A stretch of 64,000 bases of DNA from Bacteroidota bacterium. Lineage in GTDB: Bacteria; Bacteroidota; Bacteroidia; UKL13-3. The translations under genes and the position numbers were made by a program. The notes beneath the pieces are model-generated. The model saw only the letters and a program-made list of their open reading frames with translations, was not told the DNA's origin and searched no databases. Location of the stretch: the NCBI GenBank assembly GCA_027484685.1, contig JAIXSO010000032.1, forward strand, positions 62,001-126,000, in the 5' to 3' direction. Numbering within the stretch: the first letter of the stretch is position 1; each line of letters starts with the position of its first letter. Shown here in pieces: positions 25,022 to 32,583 of the stretch.

Positions 25022-27877
25022 CTACTTCAACTTATCCTTTAAATATTTAGCTGTGTAGCTTTCGGTATTATTAACTAAATCTTCGGGCAAACCAGCAAAC
25101 ACTAAGTTTCCGCCTTCATCACCAGCTTGTGGACCAAGGTCAACTATATAATCAGCGCATTTAGCCACATCCATATTGTGTTCAATTACAATAATGGTAT
25201 GTCCTTGGTCAATCAATGCATTGAACGAAGTCAATAATTTATTGATATCGTTAAAGTGCAAACCTGTAGTTGGTTCATCAAAAATAAATAACACATGTTC
25301 TGAACTTGCACGTTTACCCAAGAAAGAAGCTAATTTTACTCGCTGTGCCTCCCCCCCACTTAAAGTATTGCTCGATTGACCTAATTTGATATATCCCAAA
25401 CCAACATCGCTTAATGGTTTAATTTTATTGGCAATGGTAGTTTCATCATGGAAAAACTCCAAAGCTTCATCTACGCTCATGCTCAACAAATCACTGATGC
25501 TTTTTCCATTGTGTTTAGCATCTAAAACTTCTTCCTTAAACCTTGCACCTTTACATTCATCGCATGGCAAATGTATATCGGCCATAAATTGCATTTCAAT
25601 GGTTACTTCACCTTCGCCTTGGCAAGTTTCGCAGCGGCCACCTTCTACGTTAAAACTAAAGTGTTGCGGTTTAAAACCTCTTGCTTTCGAAATAGCTAAT
25701 TGCGAGTACAAATCTCTAATGGCATCGTAAGCTTTTATATAAGTGATGGGGTTACTCCTACTCGATTTTCCAATTGGATTTTGATCAACCATTTCAATTT
25801 GAGTAATTGTTTTTATATCTCCACCTATACTTTCGTGAGCACCCGTTTTTTCGCCTGTGTAATTACCCAAATGCTTCTGAATAGCAGGATATAAAATCTT
25901 TTTAATTAAAGTAGTTTTTCCACTTCCAGAAACGCCTGTAACCACTGTAAACGCACGCAATGGAAACTTTACGTCAAAACCTTTTAAGTTGTGCTGCCTT
26001 GCGCCTTTTATTTCAATATAATCTTTCCACTTTCTGCGTTTGGTTGGAACCTCAATTTTTTTAACTCCAGATAAAAACATTCCGGTTAAACTATTGGTAT
26101 CGTTTTTTATAAAATCAATATTTCCTTGCGAAACTTTTTCGCCACCATGAATTCCTGCCAAAGGCCCGATGTCAATGATTTCATCGGCTGTTTGCATAAT
26201 TTCTTCATCATGTTCAACCACCACAACTGTATTGCCAATATCACGCAGTTTTTGCAAAACTCTTATTAAATTTTCAGTATCGCGAGGATGTAAACCAATA
26301 CTTGGTTCATCTAAAATATACAACGAGCCAACCAAACTTGAACCTAAAGAAGTAGCCAAATTGATACGTTGCGTTTCTCCACCACTTAAAGTGCTCGAAA
26401 GTCTATTTAACGACAAATAACCTAAACCAACATTTTGCAAAAAGTTCAACCTATTTGTTATTTCAACCAAAATTCTGCTTGCTATTTTTTGATGTGTTTC
26501 CGACAATTTTAAGTTTTGAAAATAGGCCACGCAATCATCAATGCTCATTAATAAAAGTACCGATAAACAAGCGTATTCACTATCTCCATTAAAAGTATAA
26601 ACCGCATCCGATTTATTTAAATTAACCAATTTTACATAATTGGCATCTTGGCGCAAACGCGTTCCTCGGCAATCGTAACAAGTAGTTTTACCGCGATAAC
26701 GTGCTAACATAACACGGTATTGAATTTTATAAGTTTGTTTTTCTAACTCTTTAAAAAAGCCATTTAAACCGGGCCAACCCGCACCACCTTGCCATAAAAA
26801 GTCTTTTTGCGATTGGGTCAATTCAAAATAGGGTTTATGTAATGGAAAATCGTTTTTACGGGTAACATGAATAAACATTTGTTTCCATTCTTGCATTTTT
26901 TCGCCTTTCCAAGGCACAATGGCATCTTCAAAAATGGATAAACCTTTATCAGGAACCACCAAATCTTCATCTATACCAATTACATTACCAAGACCTTCGC
27001 AAGTTTTACAAGCTCCAAAAGGATTATTAAAACTAAACAAATTAACGCTTGGTTCTTCAAATTTTTGTCCATCCAATTCGAAACGATTATTAAATAATTC
27101 GTATTTGGTTTTGCCTTCATCATTGATGGTGTGTAGCACACATTCCCCTTCGCCTTCAAAAAATGCAGTTTGAATAGAATCAGAAATTCTATTTAAAAAA
27201 TCTTCATCATTTTGTTGCACTGCAAAACGATCAATTAATAAATAAAGAGGTTCAGCTTTTTTAGCTTTAGCAGTTTTCTTAACCAATTCATCATTGCTTA
27301 AAAACTCTTCAATATCAAGCATTTCGTTGTTTAAAAACAAACGATTAAAACCTGTTTGTAAATAAACCTCTAATTGCTTACGCAATTCGGTTTCAGTATT
27401 AATAGTTACCAATAAATAGGCTTTGGTATTTTCGGGCAATGCCAAAATATGTTGCACCACATCATCAATGGTATGGCGTTTTACCATATTGCCACTAATG
27501 GGCGAAAAAGTAACACCTATGCGGGCAAATAGTAATTTTAAGTAATCGTATATTTCGGTTGAAGTGGCAACAGTTGAGCGTGCGTTGCGGGTATTAACCT
27601 TTTGTTCAATAGCTATTGATGGCGAAATGCCATGAATATAATCTACATCGGGCTTATTCATTTTACCCAAAAACTGTCTGGCGTAAGCCGATAAACTTTC
27701 TACATACCTGCGCTGCCCTTCGGCATAAAGCGTATCAAAAACCAAACTTGATTTACCTGAACCTGAAACTCCTGTAACTACTGTTAATTTATTACGCTTA
27801 ATGTTTACATCAATATTTTTTAAATTGTGTGCACGAGCGCCCTTGATGATAATTTCCTTGTTATTTGATTGACTCAT
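25022..27877 (-). CDS. uvrA: Excinuclease ABC subunit A
   Basis: A 951-residue UvrA of normal length with two ABC ATPase modules. The first has Walker A GVSGSGKSS (from residue 36), QRRYVESLSAYARQFLG, the zinc-module CYDCRGTRL, and signature LSGGETQRINLA with LDEPSIGLHPRD. The second has GVSGSGKTTL, CETCQGEG...CDECKGARF, and LSGGEAQRVKLA with FDEPTTGLH. It recognises bulky DNA lesions and loads UvrB in nucleotide excision repair. The gene is monocistronic and intact, and flanked on both sides by accessory genes. Confidence 0.98.
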   Translation of the reverse strand: MSQSNNKEIIIKGARAHNLKNIDVNIKRNKLTVVTGVSGSGKSSLVFDTLYAEGQRRYVESLSAYARQFLGKMNKPDVDYIHGISPSIAIEQKVNTRNARSTVATSTEIYDYLKLLFARIGVTFSPISGNMVKRHTIDDVVQHILALPENTKAYLLVTINTETELRKQLEVYLQTGFNRLFLNNEMLDIEEFLSNDELVKKTAKAKKAEPLYLLIDRFAVQQNDEDFLNRISDSIQTAFFEGEGECVLHTINDEGKTKYELFNNRFELDGQKFEEPSVNLFSFNNPFGACKTCEGLGNVIGIDEDLVVPDKGLSIFEDAIVPWKGEKMQEWKQMFIHVTRKNDFPLHKPYFELTQSQKDFLWQGGAGWPGLNGFFKELEKQTYKIQYRVMLARYRGKTTCYDCRGTRLRQDANYVKLVNLNKSDAVYTFNGDSEYACLSVLLLMSIDDCVAYFQNLKLSETHQKIASRILVEITNRLNFLQNVGLGYLSLNRLSSTLSGGETQRINLATSLGSSLVGSLYILDEPSIGLHPRDTENLIRVLQKLRDIGNTVVVVEHDEEIMQTADEIIDIGPLAGIHGGEKVSQGNIDFIKNDTNSLTGMFLSGVKKIEVPTKRRKWKDYIEIKGARQHNLKGFDVKFPLRAFTVVTGVSGSGKTTLIKKILYPAIQKHLGNYTGEKTGAHESIGGDIKTITQIEMVDQNPIGKSSRSNPITYIKAYDAIRDLYSQLAISKARGFKPQHFSFNVEGGRCETCQGEGEVTIEMQFMADIHLPCDECKGARFKEEVLDAKHNGKSISDLLSMSVDEALEFFHDETTIANKIKPLSDVGLGYIKLGQSSNTLSGGEAQRVKLASFLGKRASSEHVLFIFDEPTTGLHFNDINKLLTSFNALIDQGHTIIVIEHNMDVAKCADYIVDLGPQAGDEGGNLVFAGLPEDLVNNTESYTAKYLKDKLK

Positions 27878-27894
27878 TTATATAAAAACGAACA

Positions 27895-27902
27895 CAAAAC
27901 TA
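27895..27902 (-). promoter_or_regulatory. Candidate -7 element for uvrA
   Basis: The minus strand reads TAGTTTTG (TAnnTTTG) 17 bases before the uvrA ATG, which would give a leader of about 10 bases. No -33 element was identified. Confidence 0.35.
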
Positions 27903-27994
27903 CTCAAAAAGTTCGGAAGATTATAGATTATTTTTGGCAGATTGCGGTTGGCTACTGGCAGCTAGCTCAAGTTAGGATTACATTTATGTCAGGC

Positions 27995-28019
27995 ACTCGC
28001 TAGCGTCCCGCTAGTGAGT
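27995..28019. repeat. Palindromic REP-like element upstream of uvrA
   Basis: Inverted repeat ACTCGCTAGC / GCTAGTGAGT (9 of 10 pairs) around GTCCC, in a patch clearly richer in G and C than its surroundings. It lies 44 bases past the stop of the PLD/J-domain gene and could end that transcript, but it lacks a T-run. It looks like a dispersed intergenic palindrome. Confidence 0.5.
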
Positions 28020-28062
28020 TTATTACTAAGCCTCTGGCTTTTGATAAATTTTTTATTATTGA

Positions 28063-29442
28063 CTAATGCTGAGTATTGACTTCTTGTTGTAAAGATAAAA
28101 GTTCTTGTTGTAATTTTTCTTTTATGCTACTAAAGTACTCGTCCCAATTTTCAATATTAATAATAGTTGTAAATGTTTCACTTTGTTTGATGTTAATAAT
28201 AGTTGTTTCTAACATTTTTACTTTCATTCTTAATCGATCAATAGTAGTTCTCAATTTATCCTTGTCGGTTAGTCCATCACCTTTTATGGTTGAAAGTATT
28301 CCTTTTTCAAGATTAGCAAGTATTTCTGCAACCTTTTTAAGGTCGTTTTTAGCATTCGCTTCATTCAATTCTTTAAAAATTTCTTCGGCTTGCTTTTGGA
28401 TTTCTATTGACTCATTTACAAATTTATCGGGGTGGCATAAAACTGATGCTTTTCTAAATTTGGTTTTTAATTCTAATTTTTGCTCTTCAGCTAATTCAAA
28501 TATTTCCTTTTCTTTTTCGCTGTTTACTTGTTCACGGTATTGTTTTTCATCGTTTTCGGCTTCTTCAAATTTCTCTTTATCTGCTTTAAACTTTAATTTA
28601 CGCAATTTCAAAATATCAAGAATAATCTCACCAAGCTCAATAGTATGCCTATGTTGGAACGCTGATAACAATTTCTCTAATTCTATTTTTTCGTTATCAA
28701 ATCCATTAAGTTGATTTTCTAAATTCTTTATTTCTAGTTTGAGAGCAGCTATTTCTGGGTCTGTCCAAATAGAAAGTTGCTGATTTTTAGAAATAAACTG
28801 TTGAATTTTATTGATGGCTGATGCGAATTCCTCTTTCTTAACTTCTTCAATAATTTCTAGCAAATCAGCGTTAAAATCATACTCCTTTAGTTTAGCCGTT
28901 TCCTTGCTTAATTCATATATGTCTTCTAACAGAATATAGTTTTTAAGAATCTCTAGTCGTTTAATTATTTTGCTTAAAGGAAATATAATTTCTTCCCTAA
29001 CTTCATCAGGATAATACTGCTTGCGAATATTATTAAACTCAGAAATAAATTGCTCAGCTAAGGTGGTATCGTTACTGGTAATAATTACATTTTCAAAATT
29101 ACTTTCAGCTTTATAACTCCAATTATACGATCCTGTAATAACCGTACTATAATCAATTACACAAAATTTATTGTGCATTAATTCGGTACTACCATTTCCA
29201 ATTTTATAAACCTTCGATTTGCCAGTTAGCAATTGCTCAAAATTGATGGCTGAATTTAGGTTGATATCATCATTTGAAACAATGAGCGAAACAGTGCAAC
29301 CGTTTCTTGCTTTATTCATTAATTCATTGAAAAGGTTTTTATTGGTAAACCAAGCAACTGCAATAAAAATAGATTTCCGTGCTTTACTTATTTCTTGCTG
29401 AATTCTTTCAGCTATGTTTTCAAATACGGCTTCTGTTTGCAT
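28063..29442 (-). CDS. Phospholipase D-like / J-domain fusion protein
   Basis: A 459-residue protein with an unusual layout. Residues 1-145 are a PLD-like domain with one HKD motif (His90, Lys92, Asp97, then GSYNWS at 104-109), as in dimeric Nuc/BfiI-type nucleases. Residues 150-320 are mostly helical, with charged coiled-coil stretches. Residues 322-385 form a J-domain with KFRKASVLCHPDKF, HPD at 337-339, which would recruit DnaK. A further coiled coil ends the protein. No signal peptide or membrane segment is present, so it is cytoplasmic. It follows the propeller gene after 9 bases. Nuclease plus chaperone recruitment suggests a regulated effector, which is inference. Confidence 0.85.
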   Translation of the reverse strand: MQTEAVFENIAERIQQEISKARKSIFIAVAWFTNKNLFNELMNKARNGCTVSLIVSNDDINLNSAINFEQLLTGKSKVYKIGNGSTELMHNKFCVIDYSTVITGSYNWSYKAESNFENVIITSNDTTLAEQFISEFNNIRKQYYPDEVREEIIFPLSKIIKRLEILKNYILLEDIYELSKETAKLKEYDFNADLLEIIEEVKKEEFASAINKIQQFISKNQQLSIWTDPEIAALKLEIKNLENQLNGFDNEKIELEKLLSAFQHRHTIELGEIILDILKLRKLKFKADKEKFEEAENDEKQYREQVNSEKEKEIFELAEEQKLELKTKFRKASVLCHPDKFVNESIEIQKQAEEIFKELNEANAKNDLKKVAEILANLEKGILSTIKGDGLTDKDKLRTTIDRLRMKVKMLETTIINIKQSETFTTIINIENWDEYFSSIKEKLQQELLSLQQEVNTQH

Positions 29443-29451
29443 TGTTATCTT

Positions 29452-30570
29452 TTATATATAAACTGCATATAAATAGCCATCAAGACTTCCAAAATATACC
29501 ACACCATCCATTATTGCAGGGGAACGAACACACTTTTCTGTTTTAAACTTCCATTTTAATTCTCCAGAATGACAATCTACTGCGTATAAATTACCTTCCT
29601 TACTTCCAAAATATACCACACCATCCGTTATTGCAGGTGAAGAGTCAACTGCACCTTCTGTTTTGAATTTCCATTTTAGTTCTCCATAATGACAATTTAC
29701 TGCATATAAATGAGTGTCATAACTTCCAAAATAAGCCACACTATCAATTATTACAGGAGAAGAATTAACAAGACCTTCTGTTTTGAATTTCCATTTTAAT
29801 AGTCCTGTTTGACTTTCAACTGCATAAAAATAGTGGTCAACACTTCCAAAATAAACCACACCTTCAATTATTGAAGGGGAAGACCAAACTTCAAATTCAG
29901 TTTTAAATCTCCATTTTAATTCTCCAGAATAACAATCTACTGCATATAAATATCTATCACAACTACCAAAATAAATCACATCATCCTTTATTATTGGGGC
30001 AGAATAAACTTCACCTCCAGTTAGGAACTTCCATTTTAGTTCACCCAAGTTACTATCTAATGAATATAAATAACCATCTTCACTTCCAAAATAGACAAAA
30101 TCATATGCTATTATAGGCGAAGTAACATTGCCTCCCGCATTAAACTTCCATTTTAATTCTCTTGACTGAATATTTACAGCAAATAAAAAGTGGTCATTTG
30201 TTCCATGATGATCGATACTTCCAAAATAAACGATATTTTCAATAACTGCTGGAGTAGTATAAATTTCACCTTCAGTTTCAAACGTCCATTTTATTTTTCC
30301 AGTAAGACAATCCAATGAGTACAAATAGTAATCATTACATCCAAAATAAACCGCACCATTAATAATTGTAGGTGAAGATATTATTCCAACCCATTCTTGA
30401 TTGAATTTCCACTTATTGAATTTCCATTTTAATTGTCCACTCAAATGTGCTAATGAACTTATTTTTTTGTTATCTTCGGCTAATAATTTATTAGTTATTT
30501 CAATAGCATTACCTGCCTTAATTAAGGGGTTGGGTATTATTGGAATTAATGAATCATTGTTTTTCTGCAT
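29452..30570 (-). CDS. Cytoplasmic PQQ-like beta-propeller repeat protein
   Basis: 372 residues from the ATG at 30570; a TTG at 30612 would add 14 residues and place the start 4 bases past the DUF4145 stop. After about 45 residues the protein is eight blades of 38-46 residues, each with the pattern GELKWKF..., SSP.I.DGVVYFGS.D.YLYAVD. This is the PQQ/BamB-type eight-bladed fold. The blades are nearly alike, so the array expanded recently. There is no signal peptide, unlike BamB and quinoprotein dehydrogenases. The PLD/J-domain gene follows after 9 bases, so the propeller probably serves as its binding or sensing partner (inference). Confidence 0.85.
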   Translation of the reverse strand: MQKNNDSLIPIIPNPLIKAGNAIEITNKLLAEDNKKISSLAHLSGQLKWKFNKWKFNQEWVGIISSPTIINGAVYFGCNDYYLYSLDCLTGKIKWTFETEGEIYTTPAVIENIVYFGSIDHHGTNDHFLFAVNIQSRELKWKFNAGGNVTSPIIAYDFVYFGSEDGYLYSLDSNLGELKWKFLTGGEVYSAPIIKDDVIYFGSCDRYLYAVDCYSGELKWRFKTEFEVWSSPSIIEGVVYFGSVDHYFYAVESQTGLLKWKFKTEGLVNSSPVIIDSVAYFGSYDTHLYAVNCHYGELKWKFKTEGAVDSSPAITDGVVYFGSKEGNLYAVDCHSGELKWKFKTEKCVRSPAIMDGVVYFGSLDGYLYAVYI

Positions 30571-30616
30571 TTTATTAATAGTTTCTTTAAAAAATTGTAA
30601 TTTATTTCTCAATTTT

Positions 30617-31372
30617 TTATGCTGGCTTTCTATGACTATTTATTTTTTTAGCATGAGAAATAATTTTATTTAACTCGTTATCATAAATCAAATCTAACAC
30701 AGTCTTTATAAACTCAAAAGCATCAAACAAATCATTTTTTGCTATTTGTTCTTTATGGCTGCTGCAATTACCAATAAATCTAATTGAATCTGGCAATTCA
30801 GCTTTATTTTCATCTACTTTTTTGTGCGCTCTTATTCTTTCTTGTAAAGGAATATTTTTATTGTTCTTAATTGACCCTACTCCTAATTCATCTAATAATA
30901 TTTCAACTGCAATCCTAATTTTATTTGCTCCTGCCTCTTTATCCGCAAAACATATTTTAAATGCTTTTCTTAGTGCATTATTAACAGCTACCGGATAGGC
31001 TTTTTTTAGTTCAAATATTTCTAATTATGGTATGAAATATTCTGGACTATAATGAGTGTAAAAAGGTTGGTTTATATGGTTAAATTGATTGTCAAACTTG
31101 TGCTCGTCAGGTGCAGAAAATAAAGAACCATTTACTGCTAGATGTTCGTTGCAATATGTATTATTGCAAACTAAAAAACAAGTGAATTTTGCTTCAAAAT
31201 CTATTTCATCAAAATATTCTTAATTTCTGTTTTTACTACTATTTGTTGTTTCAAAAATTTCAAACGGTTTATTTCTATCAAGCGTTCCTGTTTTGCATCT
31301 TGGGCAATTTACTTGAGGCATAGTATCTTCTCGAAAGTGGAAATCATGCCATTTACTTTTGTTCATATTCAT
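30617..31372 (-). pseudogene. DUF4145 protein gene interrupted by two in-frame TAA codons
   Basis: A 252-codon frame from the ATG at 31372 (overlapping the upstream stop as ATGA) to the stop at 30617. It is broken by TAA at codon 51 (31220-31222) and codon 116 (31025-31027), with no frameshift. The parts read a zinc-ribbon-like start (NCPRCKTGTL), a middle with CNNTYCNEHLAV, and a DUF4145 domain: AYPVAVNNALRKAF, GANKIRIAVEILLDELGV and FIGNCSSHKEQI. Both stops could come from CAA glutamine codons. DUF4145 domains occur in restriction and other defence proteins. The last segment lacks an early ATG, so gene finders would miss it. Confidence 0.8.
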
Positions 31373-31659
31373 TTGTTTGTTTCATTAATTATATAGGTAA
31401 TTGAAATACTATAAGGGTAACTTTCTCCTATTTTTTCTGCATAACTCATTCCAAAAACCTTGTCAGTCTTTTCTGAAATGTGAGTTTCTATCTTTTTAAC
31501 GATATATTCAACTTCACCGAAGAAAAATAAAGATCCCACATTCAAATCAATAGAAATATTGTTGGTTAATAAAGGTATGATTTCCTCAGAGGTACTTTCA
31601 ATGGAATTTTTTTCTGCATGTTCTAAACGGAACAATAATCTTGCTGTTAATGGTTTCAT
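31369..31659 (-). CDS. Unknown small protein, first gene of the propeller/PLD operon
   Basis: A 96-residue soluble protein, not recognised. It starts MKPLTARLLFRLEHAEKN and alternates hydrophobic and polar residues as a small beta-rich fold would (GSLFFFGEVEYIVKKIE, then YPYSISITYII). There is no signal peptide. Its TGA overlaps the ATG of the DUF4145 gene by 4 bases (ATGA), which shows translational coupling and makes it the first gene of the operon that continues into the propeller and PLD/J-domain genes. An exact TAnnTTTG (TAGATTTG) lies 5 bases upstream of its start. Confidence 0.65.
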   Translation of the reverse strand: MKPLTARLLFRLEHAEKNSIESTSEEIIPLLTNNISIDLNVGSLFFFGEVEYIVKKIETHISEKTDKVFGMSYAEKIGESYPYSISITYIINETNK

Positions 31660-32062
31660 AACTGCAAATCTATTACATAATTAACCAATAAAAAAAATGC
31701 CAAACTGTCTTATAAAACACAAAAAATCAATAAATTACATTCTATTAGCCAATTACATTTTATTTCAAGTACCAACTGTATATATAGTCGATAGTGTAGC
31801 TCATATAAAGTGCATTTTTGATGGCCTAATTTTATTTTTTACCAGGGAACTTTTATTGTATGTCGTAATTATTTTTTTTCATCGCAATAGAAATTTAGTT
31901 TTCTGAAAATTTTTAAAAAATTTGTTACAATAAAATTTTGTATGATTATCAGCCAAATAAAATATTGAAATAATCAGCTTTGTCAAATTATCAATATGAA
32001 CGAATTGATAATTTGACAAATTTGCAGAAAATAATTAAAGAAATTGTGGATTTCTTCTCTTT
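31660..32062. other. Gene-free gap with a large hairpin
   Basis: A 403-base AT-rich stretch. It holds a possible -7 element for the minus-strand operon (TAGATTTG on the minus strand, 31665-31672) and a perfect 17-bp inverted repeat at 31979-32020. A plus-strand open frame of 69 codons (31697-31906) has no recognisable feature and is rejected. Confidence 0.55.
31979..32020. repeat. Perfect 17-bp inverted repeat
   Basis: TTTGTCAAATTATCAAT (31979-31995) and its exact complement (32004-32020) flank an 8-base loop. It lies 43 bases past the stop of the 135-residue minus-strand gene. It has no clear T-run on either side, so it may be a hairpin that protects mRNA, a protein-binding dyad or a repeat element rather than a classical terminator. 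Confidence 0.7.
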
Positions 32063-32470
32063 TTACTCCAAATCCATTCTGTCGGCAGAATCGGTTATCT
32101 CTTCTTTGGGTAATGGTTTGGTATCTTCAGCCGATTTTGAATTTAAAGCATCCAATGTTGCATCGTCAGAAGTAGTAGTTAAAATCCATGAATGCCCTCG
32201 TTTATGAAATACTTGCGCAGCTATTCCAAATTGGGTATTGAAAGCATTTTCTAGTTGTTTCACTGTAGTAGTGCCATGTATTTCAATCCCTTCTAATGCT
32301 GCTATTGGCGCTAGTTTACCAATTTCCATTTGATGGTTTTTTACCATATTTTCAGCATTTAAAGGTTTATTTAAATCTGCAAAAAACGCTACTTTTAAAA
32401 ATGGAAAACGTTTATTAAATGCATCCTGAACTTCTTCAAGGGTTGTATGGTTACTAATTGTAATTTTCAT
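32063..32470 (-). CDS. Small protein with two copies of a short motif
   Basis: 135 residues. Residues 2-30 (ITISNHTTLEEVQDAFNKRF) and 62-90 (IEIHGTTTVKQLENAFNTQF) are alike: a beta strand, TT, an amphipathic helix and an aromatic strand. This suggests an internal duplication. The C-terminus is acidic and probably disordered. There is no signal peptide. Proteins of this type occur widely in Bacteroidota without known function. It lies downstream of the APC permease gene on the same strand, 113 bases away. Confidence 0.7.
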   Translation of the reverse strand: MKITISNHTTLEEVQDAFNKRFPFLKVAFFADLNKPLNAENMVKNHQMEIGKLAPIAALEGIEIHGTTTVKQLENAFNTQFGIAAQVFHKRGHSWILTTTSDDATLDALNSKSAEDTKPLPKEEITDSADRMDLE

Positions 32471-32583
32471 AATTGTTTAGTATTAATTTGAACATACAAG
32501 GTAACCATACCAATGCTACCTTTTAGTGACCAAAGTCAAAGGTTTAACTAAGTTATGAGGTAGTTTCAAATAATAAATGAAAT

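Noticed and set aside
28076-28714. Plus-strand frame of 212 codons opposite the PLD/J-domain gene
   Set aside because: It is Ser/Phe/Leu-rich antisense of a coiled-coil coding region; the minus strand carries clear PLD and J-domain motifs.
29452-30570. Regular repeats of about 117-120 bases that might suggest a CRISPR or satellite array
   Set aside because: The repeats are in frame and encode propeller blades. There are no constant repeats with variable spacers of CRISPR size.
31697-31906. Plus-strand frame of 69 codons
   Set aside because: No recognised feature, AT-biased composition, and it covers the presumed promoter area of the minus-strand operon.
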